Assembly: GCA_942490645.1 (NCBI GenBank)
Contig: CALNXN010000011.1
Coordinates: forward strand, 372,001-436,000
Length of the DNA stretch: 64,000 nucleotides
Reading direction: 5' to 3'
From: CALNXN01 sp942490645
GTDB lineage: Bacteria > Pseudomonadota > Alphaproteobacteria > Rhodobacterales > Rhodobacteraceae
The notes beneath the pieces were generated by a model. That model did not search any database and had not been told where the DNA came from. It worked only from the letters and a program-made list of their open reading frames with translations. Each line of letters opens with the position of its first letter. The stretch's first letter is position 1. Shown here one piece after another: positions 18,293-27,307 of the stretch. The position numbers and the translations under genes were made by a program.

Positions 18293-18705
18293 ATGATCGA
18301 CCCTAACATCGTGCGCCTGCCGCGTCAGGTCAGGTATACCCGACCTTGCTGAAACTGGGGCTTGTTCTGACGGATCGTGGGTCGCGATATGCGGTCACTG
18401 GAACACCTGCGTTGACCCGCAAAGAGATCGATGCGGCGTTGCTTGAACTGCGCAAGGACAAGGCCTACGCCAAAGCTACGCACAACAGCTGGGGCGCTGT
18501 GCTATCAGGCACCGGAGCCCTGAAAGCGGACGATGGCGAAGCCGGTGCCGGAATGACAATTGTTCGAATGCTTGAGCGTGAGGGGCTATGCGACCATGTG
18601 GTAATCGTTACCCGCTGGTACGGTGGCAAACATCTGGGCGGTGACAGGTTTCGCCACGTTCAAACCTGTGTGCGCGCCTATCTTGATGCGCTTTTGGCTG
18701 CCTGA
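18293..18705 (+). pseudogene. YigZ/IMPACT-family protein, one frameshift near the start
   Basis: IMPACT (UPF0029) domain protein. The main frame from 18346 contains THNSWGAVLSGTG, KADDGEAGAGM and VIVTRWYGGKHLGGDRF, the family hallmarks. The natural start appears to be the ATG at 18293 (MIDPNIVRLPRQVR), but that frame hits TGA after 19 codons; inserting one base around 18340-18346 joins it to LLKLGLVLT. So either one base is missing from the sequence or the gene is frameshifted. Family members are linked to translation or stress control in bacteria, without firm function. Confidence 0.75.
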
Positions 18706-19085
18706 CGTGCAGATCGGGCCACACGCCGTTTGTGACTGGCATAGAGCATCGGGGCCAAGATCAGATCATAAACCCAGTTGGCCAACTGGTAGATGCCGGG
18801 TCGGCTGACAAGCTTGGCGATCCACTGGTATCTGGGGATATCCGACCACAGCACGACAAACGCGTCCACTCCCACGTAGGTCCGAGACGCCTTGCGGACA
18901 TGAAACCGCCGCGCGGCCTGTTCCGGTGTGACACCCCAATTGTCGCAGTGATCTGGCGCGTTCAGATCTGCGAACGTAATGGGCAATGCGCCGTCTTCGG
19001 ATAAACGCGCATAGTGATCAACTTCGCGGCTGCACACCGGGCATTGTGCATTGTACAGCACGTCTGTGGTTTGTTTTTCTGTCAT
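18678..19085 (-). CDS. DCC-family thiol-disulfide oxidoreductase-like protein (DUF393)
   Basis: 135-residue protein with the thioredoxin-like CPVC motif in LYNAQCPVCSREVDHYARL and the aromatic/Asp pattern TYVGVDAFVVLWSDIPRYQW, typical of the DUF393/DCC family (named for an Asp-Cys-Cys motif; here the first residue pair is NAQC). Redox function is inferred from the motif. It overlaps the end of the convergent yigZ gene by 28 bases. Confidence 0.82.
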   Translation of the reverse strand: MTEKQTTDVLYNAQCPVCSREVDHYARLSEDGALPITFADLNAPDHCDNWGVTPEQAARRFHVRKASRTYVGVDAFVVLWSDIPRYQWIAKLVSRPGIYQLANWVYDLILAPMLYASHKRRVARSARQAAKSASR

Positions 19086-19138
19086 AAAGAATAGGTAGCA
19101 TGCAGCTTGGCTGCGTCACCTGCACGATTGTCGCAGGC

Positions 19139-19483
19139 TTAGTGCGGCTTGTTGCTATCGATCCACTTCGACATGAGTTTTTTGTCGTGAAAGCACTCGC
19201 GTGGAATCTCCCTGCGCTTGATCCGCGCAATCCGTTCCGCAAAGGCAACTTGCTTTGAGCTGGGATAGTTTTGAAACCGACTGGCTGGTGGGGTGGATTT
19301 GTTGTTCTCGATCCAATCCGAGAGTTTCGCCCGATTTTGCGCAAGGTTTTGCGGCAAAGGTTGCCCTAGGCGCAAAGCAATCTTTTGCGCAAACGCCAGT
19401 TGCTTTGGCGTTGCCGGGTGAGACGCCGGTTGCGCTCCCTTGGCCGGAGTGAACATGCCGGGGAAATTAGGCTGGAACGACAT
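19139..19483 (-). CDS. Small protein with two tandem KQ-x-AFA-x-x-IA repeats
   Basis: 114-residue basic cytosolic protein built from two copies of a 37-residue unit: TPKQLAFAQKIALRLGQPLP ending LSDWIENNK, and SSKQVAFAERIARIKRREIP ending MSKWIDSNK. The unit resembles the short C-terminal repeats of some plasmid topoisomerase III proteins (KQ-x-x-A-x-x-x-A ... P ... F/W-I-D), an analogy from memory. AAAGGAG is 8 bases before the ATG at 19483. Nucleic-acid binding is a reasonable guess from the basic charge; no function is known. Confidence 0.7.
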   Translation of the reverse strand: MSFQPNFPGMFTPAKGAQPASHPATPKQLAFAQKIALRLGQPLPQNLAQNRAKLSDWIENNKSTPPASRFQNYPSSKQVAFAERIARIKRREIPRECFHDKKLMSKWIDSNKPH

Positions 19484-19562
19484 AACCATGCTCCTTTTGC
19501 ATTGGATACTTCCAATATAGAACAAAAGTGGAACATTTTCAAGATTGGCTGGTTTGAGGCAA

Positions 19563-19805
19563 TCAAAGCCCGTTGTGTGACCCGTCGCACAAGGGTGCTT
19601 TGCCCGTCGCTTTGCAGCCACAGAAGTACAAGGTCTTGTCGGCTTCGGCTTGGTATTTCATTGGCGTGAACGACGTATCTTTATGCGAGCCGTCGCAGAA
19701 TGGCTGTTTGGAAGATTGCCCACAGGTGCACCAGAAATACGCTTTTCCTGCAGTCACCTCGACGGGGTAAGGTGCTTTTTGAGCGATTTTTGGGGCGTCT
19801 GACAT
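19563..19805 (-). CDS. Tandem CDGSH iron-sulfur protein
   Basis: 80-residue protein with two mitoNEET-type motifs: CTCGQSSKQPFCDGSH and CGCKATGKAPLCDGSH. Each supplies the C-x-C, C and His ligands of one [2Fe-2S] cluster (3Cys-1His), so the monomer should carry two. Such clusters are redox-active and labile. No transmembrane anchor, so it is cytosolic. It lies alone between rimO and the repeat protein, on the same strand. Confidence 0.92.
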   Translation of the reverse strand: MSDAPKIAQKAPYPVEVTAGKAYFWCTCGQSSKQPFCDGSHKDTSFTPMKYQAEADKTLYFCGCKATGKAPLCDGSHNGL

Positions 19806-19871
19806 GGTTGTCTCCTGTTGATGATTGACAAAAAACTAGACCGCGGATCGCATTAGGAAAGAGCGTTCTTT

Positions 19872-21242
19872 TCAGATCAGTTTGCCCCAAAGGTCATATT
19901 CCCCAGCCTCATCGATCTTGACGCGCACGATTTGTCCAACTTTCAATGCCGCGTGATCCTGATCGATAAAGAGATTGCCATCAATCTCCGGTGCATCTGC
20001 CATTGTGCGGCATGTCGCGGCGTCCTCGTCGACCTCATCAACGATCACATCAATCGTCCGGCCGACCTTTGCAGCGAGCTTGGCTTCGGAAATGGCCTGA
20101 GCTTTGGACATGAACCGGTCCCACCGGTCTTGTTTGACCTCGGCGTCGACATGATCCGGCAAGGCATTTGACCGTGCGCCCGCAACGTTCTCGTACTGAA
20201 AGCAACCCACCCGATCGAGTTGCGCCTCATCCAGCCAATCCAACAGGGTTTGAAACTCTTGCTCTGTCTCACCGGGATATCCGACGATAAATGTCGAACG
20301 CAGTGTCAAATCCGGGCAAACTTCGCGCCATGCGGCAATTTCATCCAGAGTTTTGGCCGCAGCGGCGGGTCTGGCCATGCGGCGCAACGTGTCGGGGTGC
20401 GCATGCTGAAAGGGAATATCGAGATACGGCAAAACCAAACCCTGCGCCATCAGCGGGATCAACTGCCGCACATGGGGGTAGGGGTAGACATAGTGCAGCC
20501 GGACCCAAGCCCCGAGCGAGCCCAAATCGCGCGCCAAATCCGTGATATGCGCCCGGTGTCCGTTGCTTTCAGCATGTTTGATGTCCACGCCGTAAGCGGA
20601 TGTGTCTTGCGAAATCACCAGCAGCTCTTGCACGCCATTTTCGACCAGCCGCTCCGCTTCGCGCATGATTGCATGCGCTGGTCGGCTGGCGAGACGTCCG
20701 CGCATATCGGGAATGATACAGAATTTGCACTTGTGATTGCAGCCTTCTGAAATCTTCAGATAACTATAGTGACGCGGTGTCAGGCTAACGCCCGACGCCG
20801 GCAGCAAATCGACAAAAGGGTCAGGATCGGGCGGCACGGCCGCGTGCACTGCGTCCAGCACCTGTTCATACTGATGCGGGCCGGTGACGGCCAAAACCTT
20901 GGGGTGGGCACCTGTGATGAACTCGGGCTCGGCACCCAAACAACCGGTAACGATCACTCTGCCGTTTTCGGCCAATGCTTCGCCGATGGCGTCGAGGCTT
21001 TCCGCTTTGGCGGAATCCAGAAATCCGCAGGTGTTCACGATCACCGCATCTGCACCGGAATAGTCTGGCGAAATCCCATAGCCTTCCGCACGCAAACGGG
21101 TCAAAATCCGCTCGCTGTCGACCAATGCCTTGGGACAGCCCAGCGACACCATGCCGATGGTCGGTTGGCCCGGACGGCTGGATTGCGGAAGCTTGGCGCT
21201 GGGCGCAAGGTCGGGGCGCAGATTGGGTGGGTTTGTGCTCAT
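19872..21242 (-). CDS. rimO: Ribosomal protein S12 methylthiotransferase RimO
   Basis: 456-residue radical SAM enzyme that methylthiolates Asp-89 (E. coli numbering) of ribosomal protein S12. Domain order: N-terminal UPF0004/MTTase (GMVSLGCPKALVDSERIL, NTCGFLDSAK and GCLGAE supply the three auxiliary-cluster cysteines), radical SAM domain with CNHKCKFC, and a C-terminal TRAM domain (EYDLWGKLI end). The PKALVDSE pattern separates RimO from MiaB. A 30-residue Pro-rich N-terminal extension is longer than in E. coli. Confidence 0.96.
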   Translation of the reverse strand: MSTNPPNLRPDLAPSAKLPQSSRPGQPTIGMVSLGCPKALVDSERILTRLRAEGYGISPDYSGADAVIVNTCGFLDSAKAESLDAIGEALAENGRVIVTGCLGAEPEFITGAHPKVLAVTGPHQYEQVLDAVHAAVPPDPDPFVDLLPASGVSLTPRHYSYLKISEGCNHKCKFCIIPDMRGRLASRPAHAIMREAERLVENGVQELLVISQDTSAYGVDIKHAESNGHRAHITDLARDLGSLGAWVRLHYVYPYPHVRQLIPLMAQGLVLPYLDIPFQHAHPDTLRRMARPAAAAKTLDEIAAWREVCPDLTLRSTFIVGYPGETEQEFQTLLDWLDEAQLDRVGCFQYENVAGARSNALPDHVDAEVKQDRWDRFMSKAQAISEAKLAAKVGRTIDVIVDEVDEDAATCRTMADAPEIDGNLFIDQDHAALKVGQIVRVKIDEAGEYDLWGKLI

Positions 21243-21302
21243 GCTTTGCGCTATAGTGGATGTATTGGTGGCGGGAAAGTCCTCGCGGTTGGGAGAATGG
21301 CG

Positions 21303-23219
21303 ATGAAATGGATTGTACGACTGATCGGGATCATCGTGGTGATCGCGGCCATTGGGGTCGGGGCTTTGTTTTTTCTACCGGCAGAGCGTGTGGCGCAGAT
21401 TGCCGCGGATCAACTGCGTAACGCGACGGGCCGCGATGTTCAGATCAAGGGTGACGTTGGGCTGACGTTCTGGCCCGTGCTCGGCGCCCGTGTCGATGGG
21501 TTGGAAGTCGGAAACGCCGACTGGTCAGCACAAGGGCCTATGCTGTCGGCTGACCGTGCCGCGATTGGTGTCGACGCGATGAGCCTGCTGCGGGGCGATA
21601 TACGTATCACCAACATCGAGGCGTCCAGCCCGACCATTCGGCTGGAGCAGCGGGCGGACGGGCGTGCCAGTTGGCAATTCACTGATGCCAGCGGTGCAGC
21701 ACAGATCGAGACGGCCACCACGCCCGAACGTGCACCGCGCCCGATCAGCATCGAACGTCTCAACGTCACCAATGCGACACTTATCTATGATGCCGAAGGC
21801 TCTGATCTGGTGTCTTACGAGGGGGTCGACCTGACGTTGGATTGGCCGGACCGATTGGGCGCAGCGACTGTGTCGGCGGTGTTGCGCCCGACCTCAGATG
21901 CGGTGAATGTGACTGCCGAAATCGGTGGGTTCGCGGGGTTTATCACGGGTCAGGTGCAGCCAATCGATCTGCAAATCCGCAATGCAAGCGGCTCCGTTGC
22001 ACTGGTGGGACGCGCCAGCACTGACGGCTCCGTTGCGGGTGATCTGCGCGTCCAGACCAACAGTACCGCAGGTTTCTTGCAGGCTCTTGGCCTGCCGCGC
22101 GCTGAGTTGCCCAAAGGGTTGGGGCAACAGATTACCCTTGCTACCGCGCTGACCTTAACCGCAGATCGGCAGTTGGCTTTGCGCGCGATCGACGCCGATT
22201 TGGGCGGTAACCGGTTGACCGGGGCCGCGGATATTTCTCTCAATGGCATCCCACAGGTGAATGCACAGCTTAATGCGGGTGCGCTGGATTTGTCCGGCAA
22301 TGAGACCGAAACGGCAGCGTCCGGCGGATCCGGAGCGCCCGGGTGGTCTGCTGATCCGATAGACGCCAGCGGATTGGCCGCGTTCAACGGCGAAATTGCA
22401 CTGCGCGCGGACAGCATTGATTTGGGGTCCGTTCGGTTGGGCCCGACCCGCACACTTTTGCGCAACGAAAACGCACGCATGGTGTTCGAATTGCGCGAAG
22501 TTTCGGCATATGATGGCGCGGTTACCGGTGAATTTGTGATCAACAACCGCAGCGGCTTGTCGGTGGGCGGTAATTTGGCGGCGCGCGGCATTCAGCTTCA
22601 ACCGCTGTTGCAGGACACCATGAATGTGTCTCGCCTGACCGGCCAAAGCGATGCCGATTTATCTTTTCTTGGGTCCGGTGGATCCGTGGATGCGATCATG
22701 CGCTCTTTGTCGGGATCAGGTGCGATGAAGATGGGCCGGGGCACGATCGAGGGTATTAACCTTGATCGATTGATGCGGTCCGGAAGTGTGAATGGCGGCA
22801 CCACAGTTTTTGACAGCCTTGGGGCGACCTTCAACATCCAGGCAGGTGTCTTGAGCAATCAGGACCTACTGCTTTTGCTGCCGAATTACCGCGCGGAAGG
22901 CGCCGGTGCGGTCAATTTGGGGGCGCAGACGCTGGATTATGTTTTCACGCCTGTCGCAACGCGTGCGAACAGTGGTGAAGGGATCGCAATCCCGGTCCGG
23001 ATTTCCGGCCCATGGGCGAACCCTTCGATCAGGCCTGATCTGCAGGCCGCCATCGATCTCAACCTCGCAGCTGAAAAAGAAGAGCTCAAGCAGAAAGCCC
23101 GAGACAAGGTCACGCAAGAACTTGGGCTTAGCGTTCAGGACGGGCAATCCACAGAGGATGCGCTCAAAGACAAGGCAGAGGATGCGATCAAAAAGAAGCT
23201 GTTCAAGCTTTTTGACTAG
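21303..23219 (+). CDS. AsmA-family envelope protein
   Basis: 638-residue protein with one N-terminal membrane helix (MKWIVRLIGIIVVIAAIGVG) and a long periplasmic beta-rich domain typical of AsmA/TamB-like bridge proteins (GRDVQIKGDVGLTFWPVLGARVDGL at the N-terminus, GTGAMKMGRGTIEGINLDRL-like AsmA_2 segment near residue 475). The extreme C-terminus is charged and helical (AAEKEELKQKARDKV). GGGAG lies before the ATG at 21303; ATG 21297 is an alternative. Family members are implicated in lipid transport and outer-membrane homeostasis. Divergent from rimO. Confidence 0.88.
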   Translation: MKWIVRLIGIIVVIAAIGVGALFFLPAERVAQIAADQLRNATGRDVQIKGDVGLTFWPVLGARVDGLEVGNADWSAQGPMLSADRAAIGVDAMSLLRGDIRITNIEASSPTIRLEQRADGRASWQFTDASGAAQIETATTPERAPRPISIERLNVTNATLIYDAEGSDLVSYEGVDLTLDWPDRLGAATVSAVLRPTSDAVNVTAEIGGFAGFITGQVQPIDLQIRNASGSVALVGRASTDGSVAGDLRVQTNSTAGFLQALGLPRAELPKGLGQQITLATALTLTADRQLALRAIDADLGGNRLTGAADISLNGIPQVNAQLNAGALDLSGNETETAASGGSGAPGWSADPIDASGLAAFNGEIALRADSIDLGSVRLGPTRTLLRNENARMVFELREVSAYDGAVTGEFVINNRSGLSVGGNLAARGIQLQPLLQDTMNVSRLTGQSDADLSFLGSGGSVDAIMRSLSGSGAMKMGRGTIEGINLDRLMRSGSVNGGTTVFDSLGATFNIQAGVLSNQDLLLLLPNYRAEGAGAVNLGAQTLDYVFTPVATRANSGEGIAIPVRISGPWANPSIRPDLQAAIDLNLAAEKEELKQKARDKVTQELGLSVQDGQSTEDALKDKAEDAIKKKLFKLFD

Positions 23220-23249
23220 CTTTGCCGCCCACCTGCGACCGAGCCCGCA

Positions 23250-24746
23250 TCAAAACGTCTGATCGTAGTCCCCAACGTTTGGTTCTGTTCGGATAACGGC
23301 ATCGATATCAGCAAAGATGGCGCGCAATTCGTCTTCGCTTTCAGGGCTTTCGCAGACGACCACAAGGTTTGGCGTGTTTGATGACGCGCGCACCAGCCCC
23401 CAAGCGCCATTGTCCAAAATCACACGTGCCCCGTTCACGGTCACGACCTCTTTGATCGCGCGGCCGGCGATTTTTTCGCCTGCATTTGCTTTGGCCGACA
23501 GTTTGTCCACCAGACGCGAAAGAGTGTCGTATTTTTCGGTATCAGCACAATAGGGCGACATCGTTGGCATGGAATACGTCTTGGGAAGCGCTCTGCGCAA
23601 GTCGGACATCGACATCGTGGGGTTGCGATCCATGAGCTTGCAAATCTCGACGGCTACGCGCATTCCGCAATCATATCCGCGTCCAATCGGCTCGGCCAAG
23701 AAGTAATGTCCGGACTTTTCAAATCCGGCAAGAGCCCCGATCTCTTTCACCCGGCGTTTCATATGGCTGTGGCCGGTCTTCCAATAATCGGCTTTTATGC
23801 CATGCTTCTTCAGTTCCGGATCAGATGCAAACAGGCCGGTCGATTTTACATCAGCGACAAAGGTTGCGCCGGGAAAGAGTTTCGCCAAATCACGGGCCAT
23901 GATCACGCCGACCTTGTCCGCAAAGATCTCCTCGCCCTCGTCGTCCACAACGCCACAGCGGTCGCCATCTCCATCAAAACCGAGCGCGAAATCCGCTCCT
24001 GAGGCTTTCACGGAAGCCGACATGTCGTGCAACATTTCCATAGCTTCGGGGTTCGGGTTATAGTGCGGAAAGTTGTAATCCAGCGTATTGTGGCTTTCGA
24101 CGACTTCGACGCCCAAGCGCCGGAACAGATCTGGCGCAAACGCGGATGCCGTTCCATTCCCGGTGGCGCACACCACTTTGAGTTTGCGCGTCATTTTGAA
24201 ATCACCAACCAGATCATCGAGGTAAGCCTCGCGTACCCCGTCGACAAATTCATATGAGCCGCCGGAACGCTGTTGCCCTTCGCCATTGAGCACGATCTCA
24301 CGCAGTTCAGACATCTCGTCCGGACCATGCGTTAAAGGGCGTTCGAAGCCCATTTTCACACCTGTCCAGCCATTGGGATTGTGACTTGCCGTCACCATGG
24401 CAACTGCGGGGGCATCCAAGTGAAATTGCGAAAAATATGCCATCGGGCTCAGGGCCGGGCCAATATCACGCACCTTGATACCTGCTTGCATCAGGCCCAA
24501 CATCAGCGCGTTTTTGATCGACAAGGAATAGTCGCGGTAGTCATTCCCAACAGCGATAACCGGTTCAATGCCGCGTCTGTGCATTTGCGTCCCAAGGCCC
24601 AATCCGAGCGCAGTGATGCCTGGAAGATTGATGTCGTCCGGGTACTTCCAACGGGCGTCATACTCGCGAAACCCAGTAGGTGTGATCATGGCGTCGCGCA
24701 AAAATTCCCACGTGTTCTGGGCAACGGTCGAAGCAGGTTTGGTCAC
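23250..24746 (-). CDS. Phosphomannomutase/phosphoglucomutase
   Basis: 498-residue alpha-D-phosphohexomutase. The phosphoserine loop is TASHNPNGWTG, the metal loop GFDGDGDRCGVVDDEG, and the C-terminal phosphate-binding region is RASSNTPNLVV. It interconverts hexose 1- and 6-phosphates, feeding GDP-mannose or glucose-1-phosphate into surface polysaccharide. Located at the end of kpsT-kpsE-kdsA with a 28-base gap, so a polysaccharide role is likely. Confidence 0.9.
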   Translation of the reverse strand: MTKPASTVAQNTWEFLRDAMITPTGFREYDARWKYPDDINLPGITALGLGLGTQMHRRGIEPVIAVGNDYRDYSLSIKNALMLGLMQAGIKVRDIGPALSPMAYFSQFHLDAPAVAMVTASHNPNGWTGVKMGFERPLTHGPDEMSELREIVLNGEGQQRSGGSYEFVDGVREAYLDDLVGDFKMTRKLKVVCATGNGTASAFAPDLFRRLGVEVVESHNTLDYNFPHYNPNPEAMEMLHDMSASVKASGADFALGFDGDGDRCGVVDDEGEEIFADKVGVIMARDLAKLFPGATFVADVKSTGLFASDPELKKHGIKADYWKTGHSHMKRRVKEIGALAGFEKSGHYFLAEPIGRGYDCGMRVAVEICKLMDRNPTMSMSDLRRALPKTYSMPTMSPYCADTEKYDTLSRLVDKLSAKANAGEKIAGRAIKEVVTVNGARVILDNGAWGLVRASSNTPNLVVVCESPESEDELRAIFADIDAVIRTEPNVGDYDQTF

Positions 24747-24774
24747 TGATTAAGGCCTTGTTATTCGTTCAAAT

Positions 24775-25608
24775 TCAGAAGGTTAAGGGGCGTGATTTCG
24801 CCAAAACATCGAACTGCATCAACGTATCAATAAGATTGGGCATTTGATCAAGATAGATCATGTTGGGGCCATCACAGGGCGCATTGTCAGGGTCTTGGTG
24901 CGTTTCCATAAAGATAGCAGCCACGCCAATAGCTGCGGCGGCCCGCGCCATGACGGGGGCGAATTCGCGTTGACCGCCGGACGAGCCGCCGCGTCCGCCG
25001 GGTTGTTGCACGGAGTGCGTTGCATCCATCACCACGGGGTATCCCGTTTGAGCCATCTGTGGAAGCGACCGCATGTCTACGACCAGCGTGTTGTACCCAA
25101 ATGTAGTGCCGCGTTCCGTCAAGAGAATCCGACGGTTTCCGGTGCTCTCAATTTTGCTGACAATGTTTTCCATTTCCCAAGGCGCAAGAAACTGACCTTT
25201 TTTGACGTTGATTGCAGCGCCTGTCTTTCCTGCGGCCAACAGCATGTCGGTCTGACGGCACAGAAAAGCGGGGATTTGGATAATATCGACAGCTTCGGCG
25301 GCTATGGCGCACTGTGCTTCGGTGTGTACGTCAGTGATCACCGGCACGCCGTTGGCTTTGCCCACTGACTGCAAGACTTTCAGTCCCTCATCAATTCCCA
25401 TTCCACGCGCACCGGACAGAGAGGTTCTGTTTGCCTTGTCATAAGACGCCTTGAAAACGTACTGGGCCCCTGCGGCATCGCAGATTTCCTTCATACGCCC
25501 AGCTATCATCTGGGCGTGATCTTGGCTCTCGAGCTGGCACGGACCCGCGATAACGGTAAGCGGGCGATCATTGCCAATCCGAAGGTCGCCAACTGTAACT
25601 TGTGTCAT
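24775..25608 (-). CDS. kdsA: 3-deoxy-8-phosphooctulonate synthase (KDO-8-P synthase)
   Basis: 277-residue enzyme condensing arabinose-5-phosphate with phosphoenolpyruvate to KDO-8-phosphate. Recognised by VIAGPCQLESQDHAQMIA, FKASYDKANRTSLSGARG, LTERGTTFGYNTLVVDMR, DATHSVQQPGG and METHQDPDNAPCDGPNM. The last motif, with Asn before the substrate loop and Cys in the first (AGPCQ) plus DGPN, fits the family; metal dependence is not decided here. One base separates it from the kpsE stop, so it is coupled to capsule export and may serve the KDO linker of the capsule as well as lipid A. Confidence 0.95.
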   Translation of the reverse strand: MTQVTVGDLRIGNDRPLTVIAGPCQLESQDHAQMIAGRMKEICDAAGAQYVFKASYDKANRTSLSGARGMGIDEGLKVLQSVGKANGVPVITDVHTEAQCAIAAEAVDIIQIPAFLCRQTDMLLAAGKTGAAINVKKGQFLAPWEMENIVSKIESTGNRRILLTERGTTFGYNTLVVDMRSLPQMAQTGYPVVMDATHSVQQPGGRGGSSGGQREFAPVMARAAAAIGVAAIFMETHQDPDNAPCDGPNMIYLDQMPNLIDTLMQFDVLAKSRPLTF

Positions 25609-25609
25609 A

Positions 25610-27307
25610 TTAAGATGTTACCTGCTCACGAAGGATAGATGCTGTCAGAGATATCATCAGATAGGCACCACCAAAGATCAAGAAGGCCAGAATCGTGTTT
25701 TCGAAACTGCGCGGATAGGTCGCCTCTTCTGGTGGGACGGGTTCGACGCTTGTGGTCAGGTAGCGGACTTGGCGGTTGGCTTCCATGCGCGTTTGTTCCA
25801 TTTGCTGAAGCGCAGATTGCAAAAGCATATCGCGCGTGGCGAGGTCAGCCTGCGCCATTTGTATCCGAACAGACAATTGAGCAAGCGAGTTTTCGCCTTG
25901 GCTTGCATCGGTCATCTTGTCTTTCAACTGCGTCAAAAGCTCGTTCAAGCGACGCACATCGCCGCGCGCTCCGTCGACGCGCGATTGGTTCGGACGCGCG
26001 TTGTCCAAAAGCGCCGCGAGTTGCAATTCCTTCTCCTGCAATTGCAATTCCACATTGTTGATCTGTGCCCTCAGTCCCGCAATTACCGCCTCGGGATCAA
26101 GAGTTGCGCCTTCGATCTGGAGGTTCACAAGCGCTTCTTGCGCGGCACGCCGTTCCATTTCGGCTTTTTCGAAACTCGCCTCCGCGTCTGCCATCTGATC
26201 GCCCCGTTTTTGCTGACTGAGCGAATTGACCCGATCCTCGGCATAGCGGATCAGGGCGTCGCTCATCTGCGCGCTCACGGCCGGGTCTGCGGCGATCACT
26301 TCCATCCGAAGCACACCTTCGGTCGGATCATATCCAACTTTGATGTTCTTCTTGTAGACTTTGTAAGCTTGTTCGTTGGTCGGATTTTCGTCGAGGCGTT
26401 GGATTGGGTCGATCATCTCCTGACTGAAATGCGACTTGAAGCCAACATCCCCATTCAACCGCAGCATCGCGTCTTTGGATTGAAGATAGGACTGAACGGC
26501 GATGCTGTCTTGTGACGTTGCAAATTGCGTTCCCGACAGCAACCCACCAATGCCACTACCACCCTGATTGTCAGCCTGCAGAATCAAGAATTCCGACTTG
26601 GTGGCGTACATTGGCGTGGCGATCTTGTAGAAATACCAGCCAGCGACGAAAGTGGGCAGCATGACAAAAAACGCCAACCGCGCCAAAAGCAGACCCATTT
26701 TGCGACGACGGCGACGGGTGATGTCGCGCTGGATGTCCGAAATATCACGGTTGCGTCGATCTGCCGGACTAAGTTCAGTCGAAGGCAGTGTTTCTTGTCC
26801 TGCGGGGACTGTTTGCGGCAATTGAACACGTGCCGATCCCGCGCCCCCTTCTTGTTTTTGCAGGCCTGCCAGCGCGTCGGGCGCGCCGCCTTCGTGTTGG
26901 TCGCCCCCCGCCTGCGGCACAACCAACTCCAGCATGTTCGAGCGCTGGAACGGATCAATTCCCATTTCCCGCAGCTTGCGCACTGCGTCGAAATCAGAAG
27001 TTGGCGCAATGCCGTGTTTTTGGGCGACCCGGCGCGCCATTCTCAGTTGGCGGCCCGTCAGGCCTTCCTTGCGGATGGAGTCCAAATCTGCATGTTGCCC
27101 GGCCGGTTTGGCTGTTTGGTCTCGCACTTCTGGCGTGCCAGTTGGCACGTCTTTTTGGTCCTGCGCCGGAGCGGGTGTTTTGGCTTGACCTTGCACGTGT
27201 TCGTCGTCGGATACACGCCCGCGCGCCACCGGATCCGCTTGGGCGGACGTGGGTACGGACGCACTGCGCCGGATGCGGAATTTTCTAGCCTTGGGTTTCG
27301 TAGTCAT
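25610..27307 (-). CDS. kpsE: Capsule polysaccharide export inner-membrane protein KpsE
   Basis: 565-residue polysaccharide co-polymerase-type protein. Order: about 190 residues of low-complexity, charged cytoplasmic sequence holding a short helical motif (GRQLRMARRVAQKHGI), a basic stretch RRRRRK, first membrane helix (LARLAFFVMLPTFVAGWYF), a periplasmic domain with long coiled coil (LQEKELQLAALLDNARPNQS region), and a second membrane helix near the C-terminus (TILAFLIFGGAYLMISLTAS). It spans the periplasm to the outer-membrane KpsD channel. The ATG at 27307 overlaps the kpsT end by 23 bases. The long N-terminal extension is larger than in E. coli KpsE. Confidence 0.9.
   Translation of the reverse strand: MTTKPKARKFRIRRSASVPTSAQADPVARGRVSDDEHVQGQAKTPAPAQDQKDVPTGTPEVRDQTAKPAGQHADLDSIRKEGLTGRQLRMARRVAQKHGIAPTSDFDAVRKLREMGIDPFQRSNMLELVVPQAGGDQHEGGAPDALAGLQKQEGGAGSARVQLPQTVPAGQETLPSTELSPADRRNRDISDIQRDITRRRRRKMGLLLARLAFFVMLPTFVAGWYFYKIATPMYATKSEFLILQADNQGGSGIGGLLSGTQFATSQDSIAVQSYLQSKDAMLRLNGDVGFKSHFSQEMIDPIQRLDENPTNEQAYKVYKKNIKVGYDPTEGVLRMEVIAADPAVSAQMSDALIRYAEDRVNSLSQQKRGDQMADAEASFEKAEMERRAAQEALVNLQIEGATLDPEAVIAGLRAQINNVELQLQEKELQLAALLDNARPNQSRVDGARGDVRRLNELLTQLKDKMTDASQGENSLAQLSVRIQMAQADLATRDMLLQSALQQMEQTRMEANRQVRYLTTSVEPVPPEEATYPRSFENTILAFLIFGGAYLMISLTASILREQVTS

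Noticed and set aside
20769..21302. Upstream extension of the AsmA-like frame
   Set aside because: Runs antisense to rimO and would bury the membrane helix; the start at 21303 has a ribosome site.
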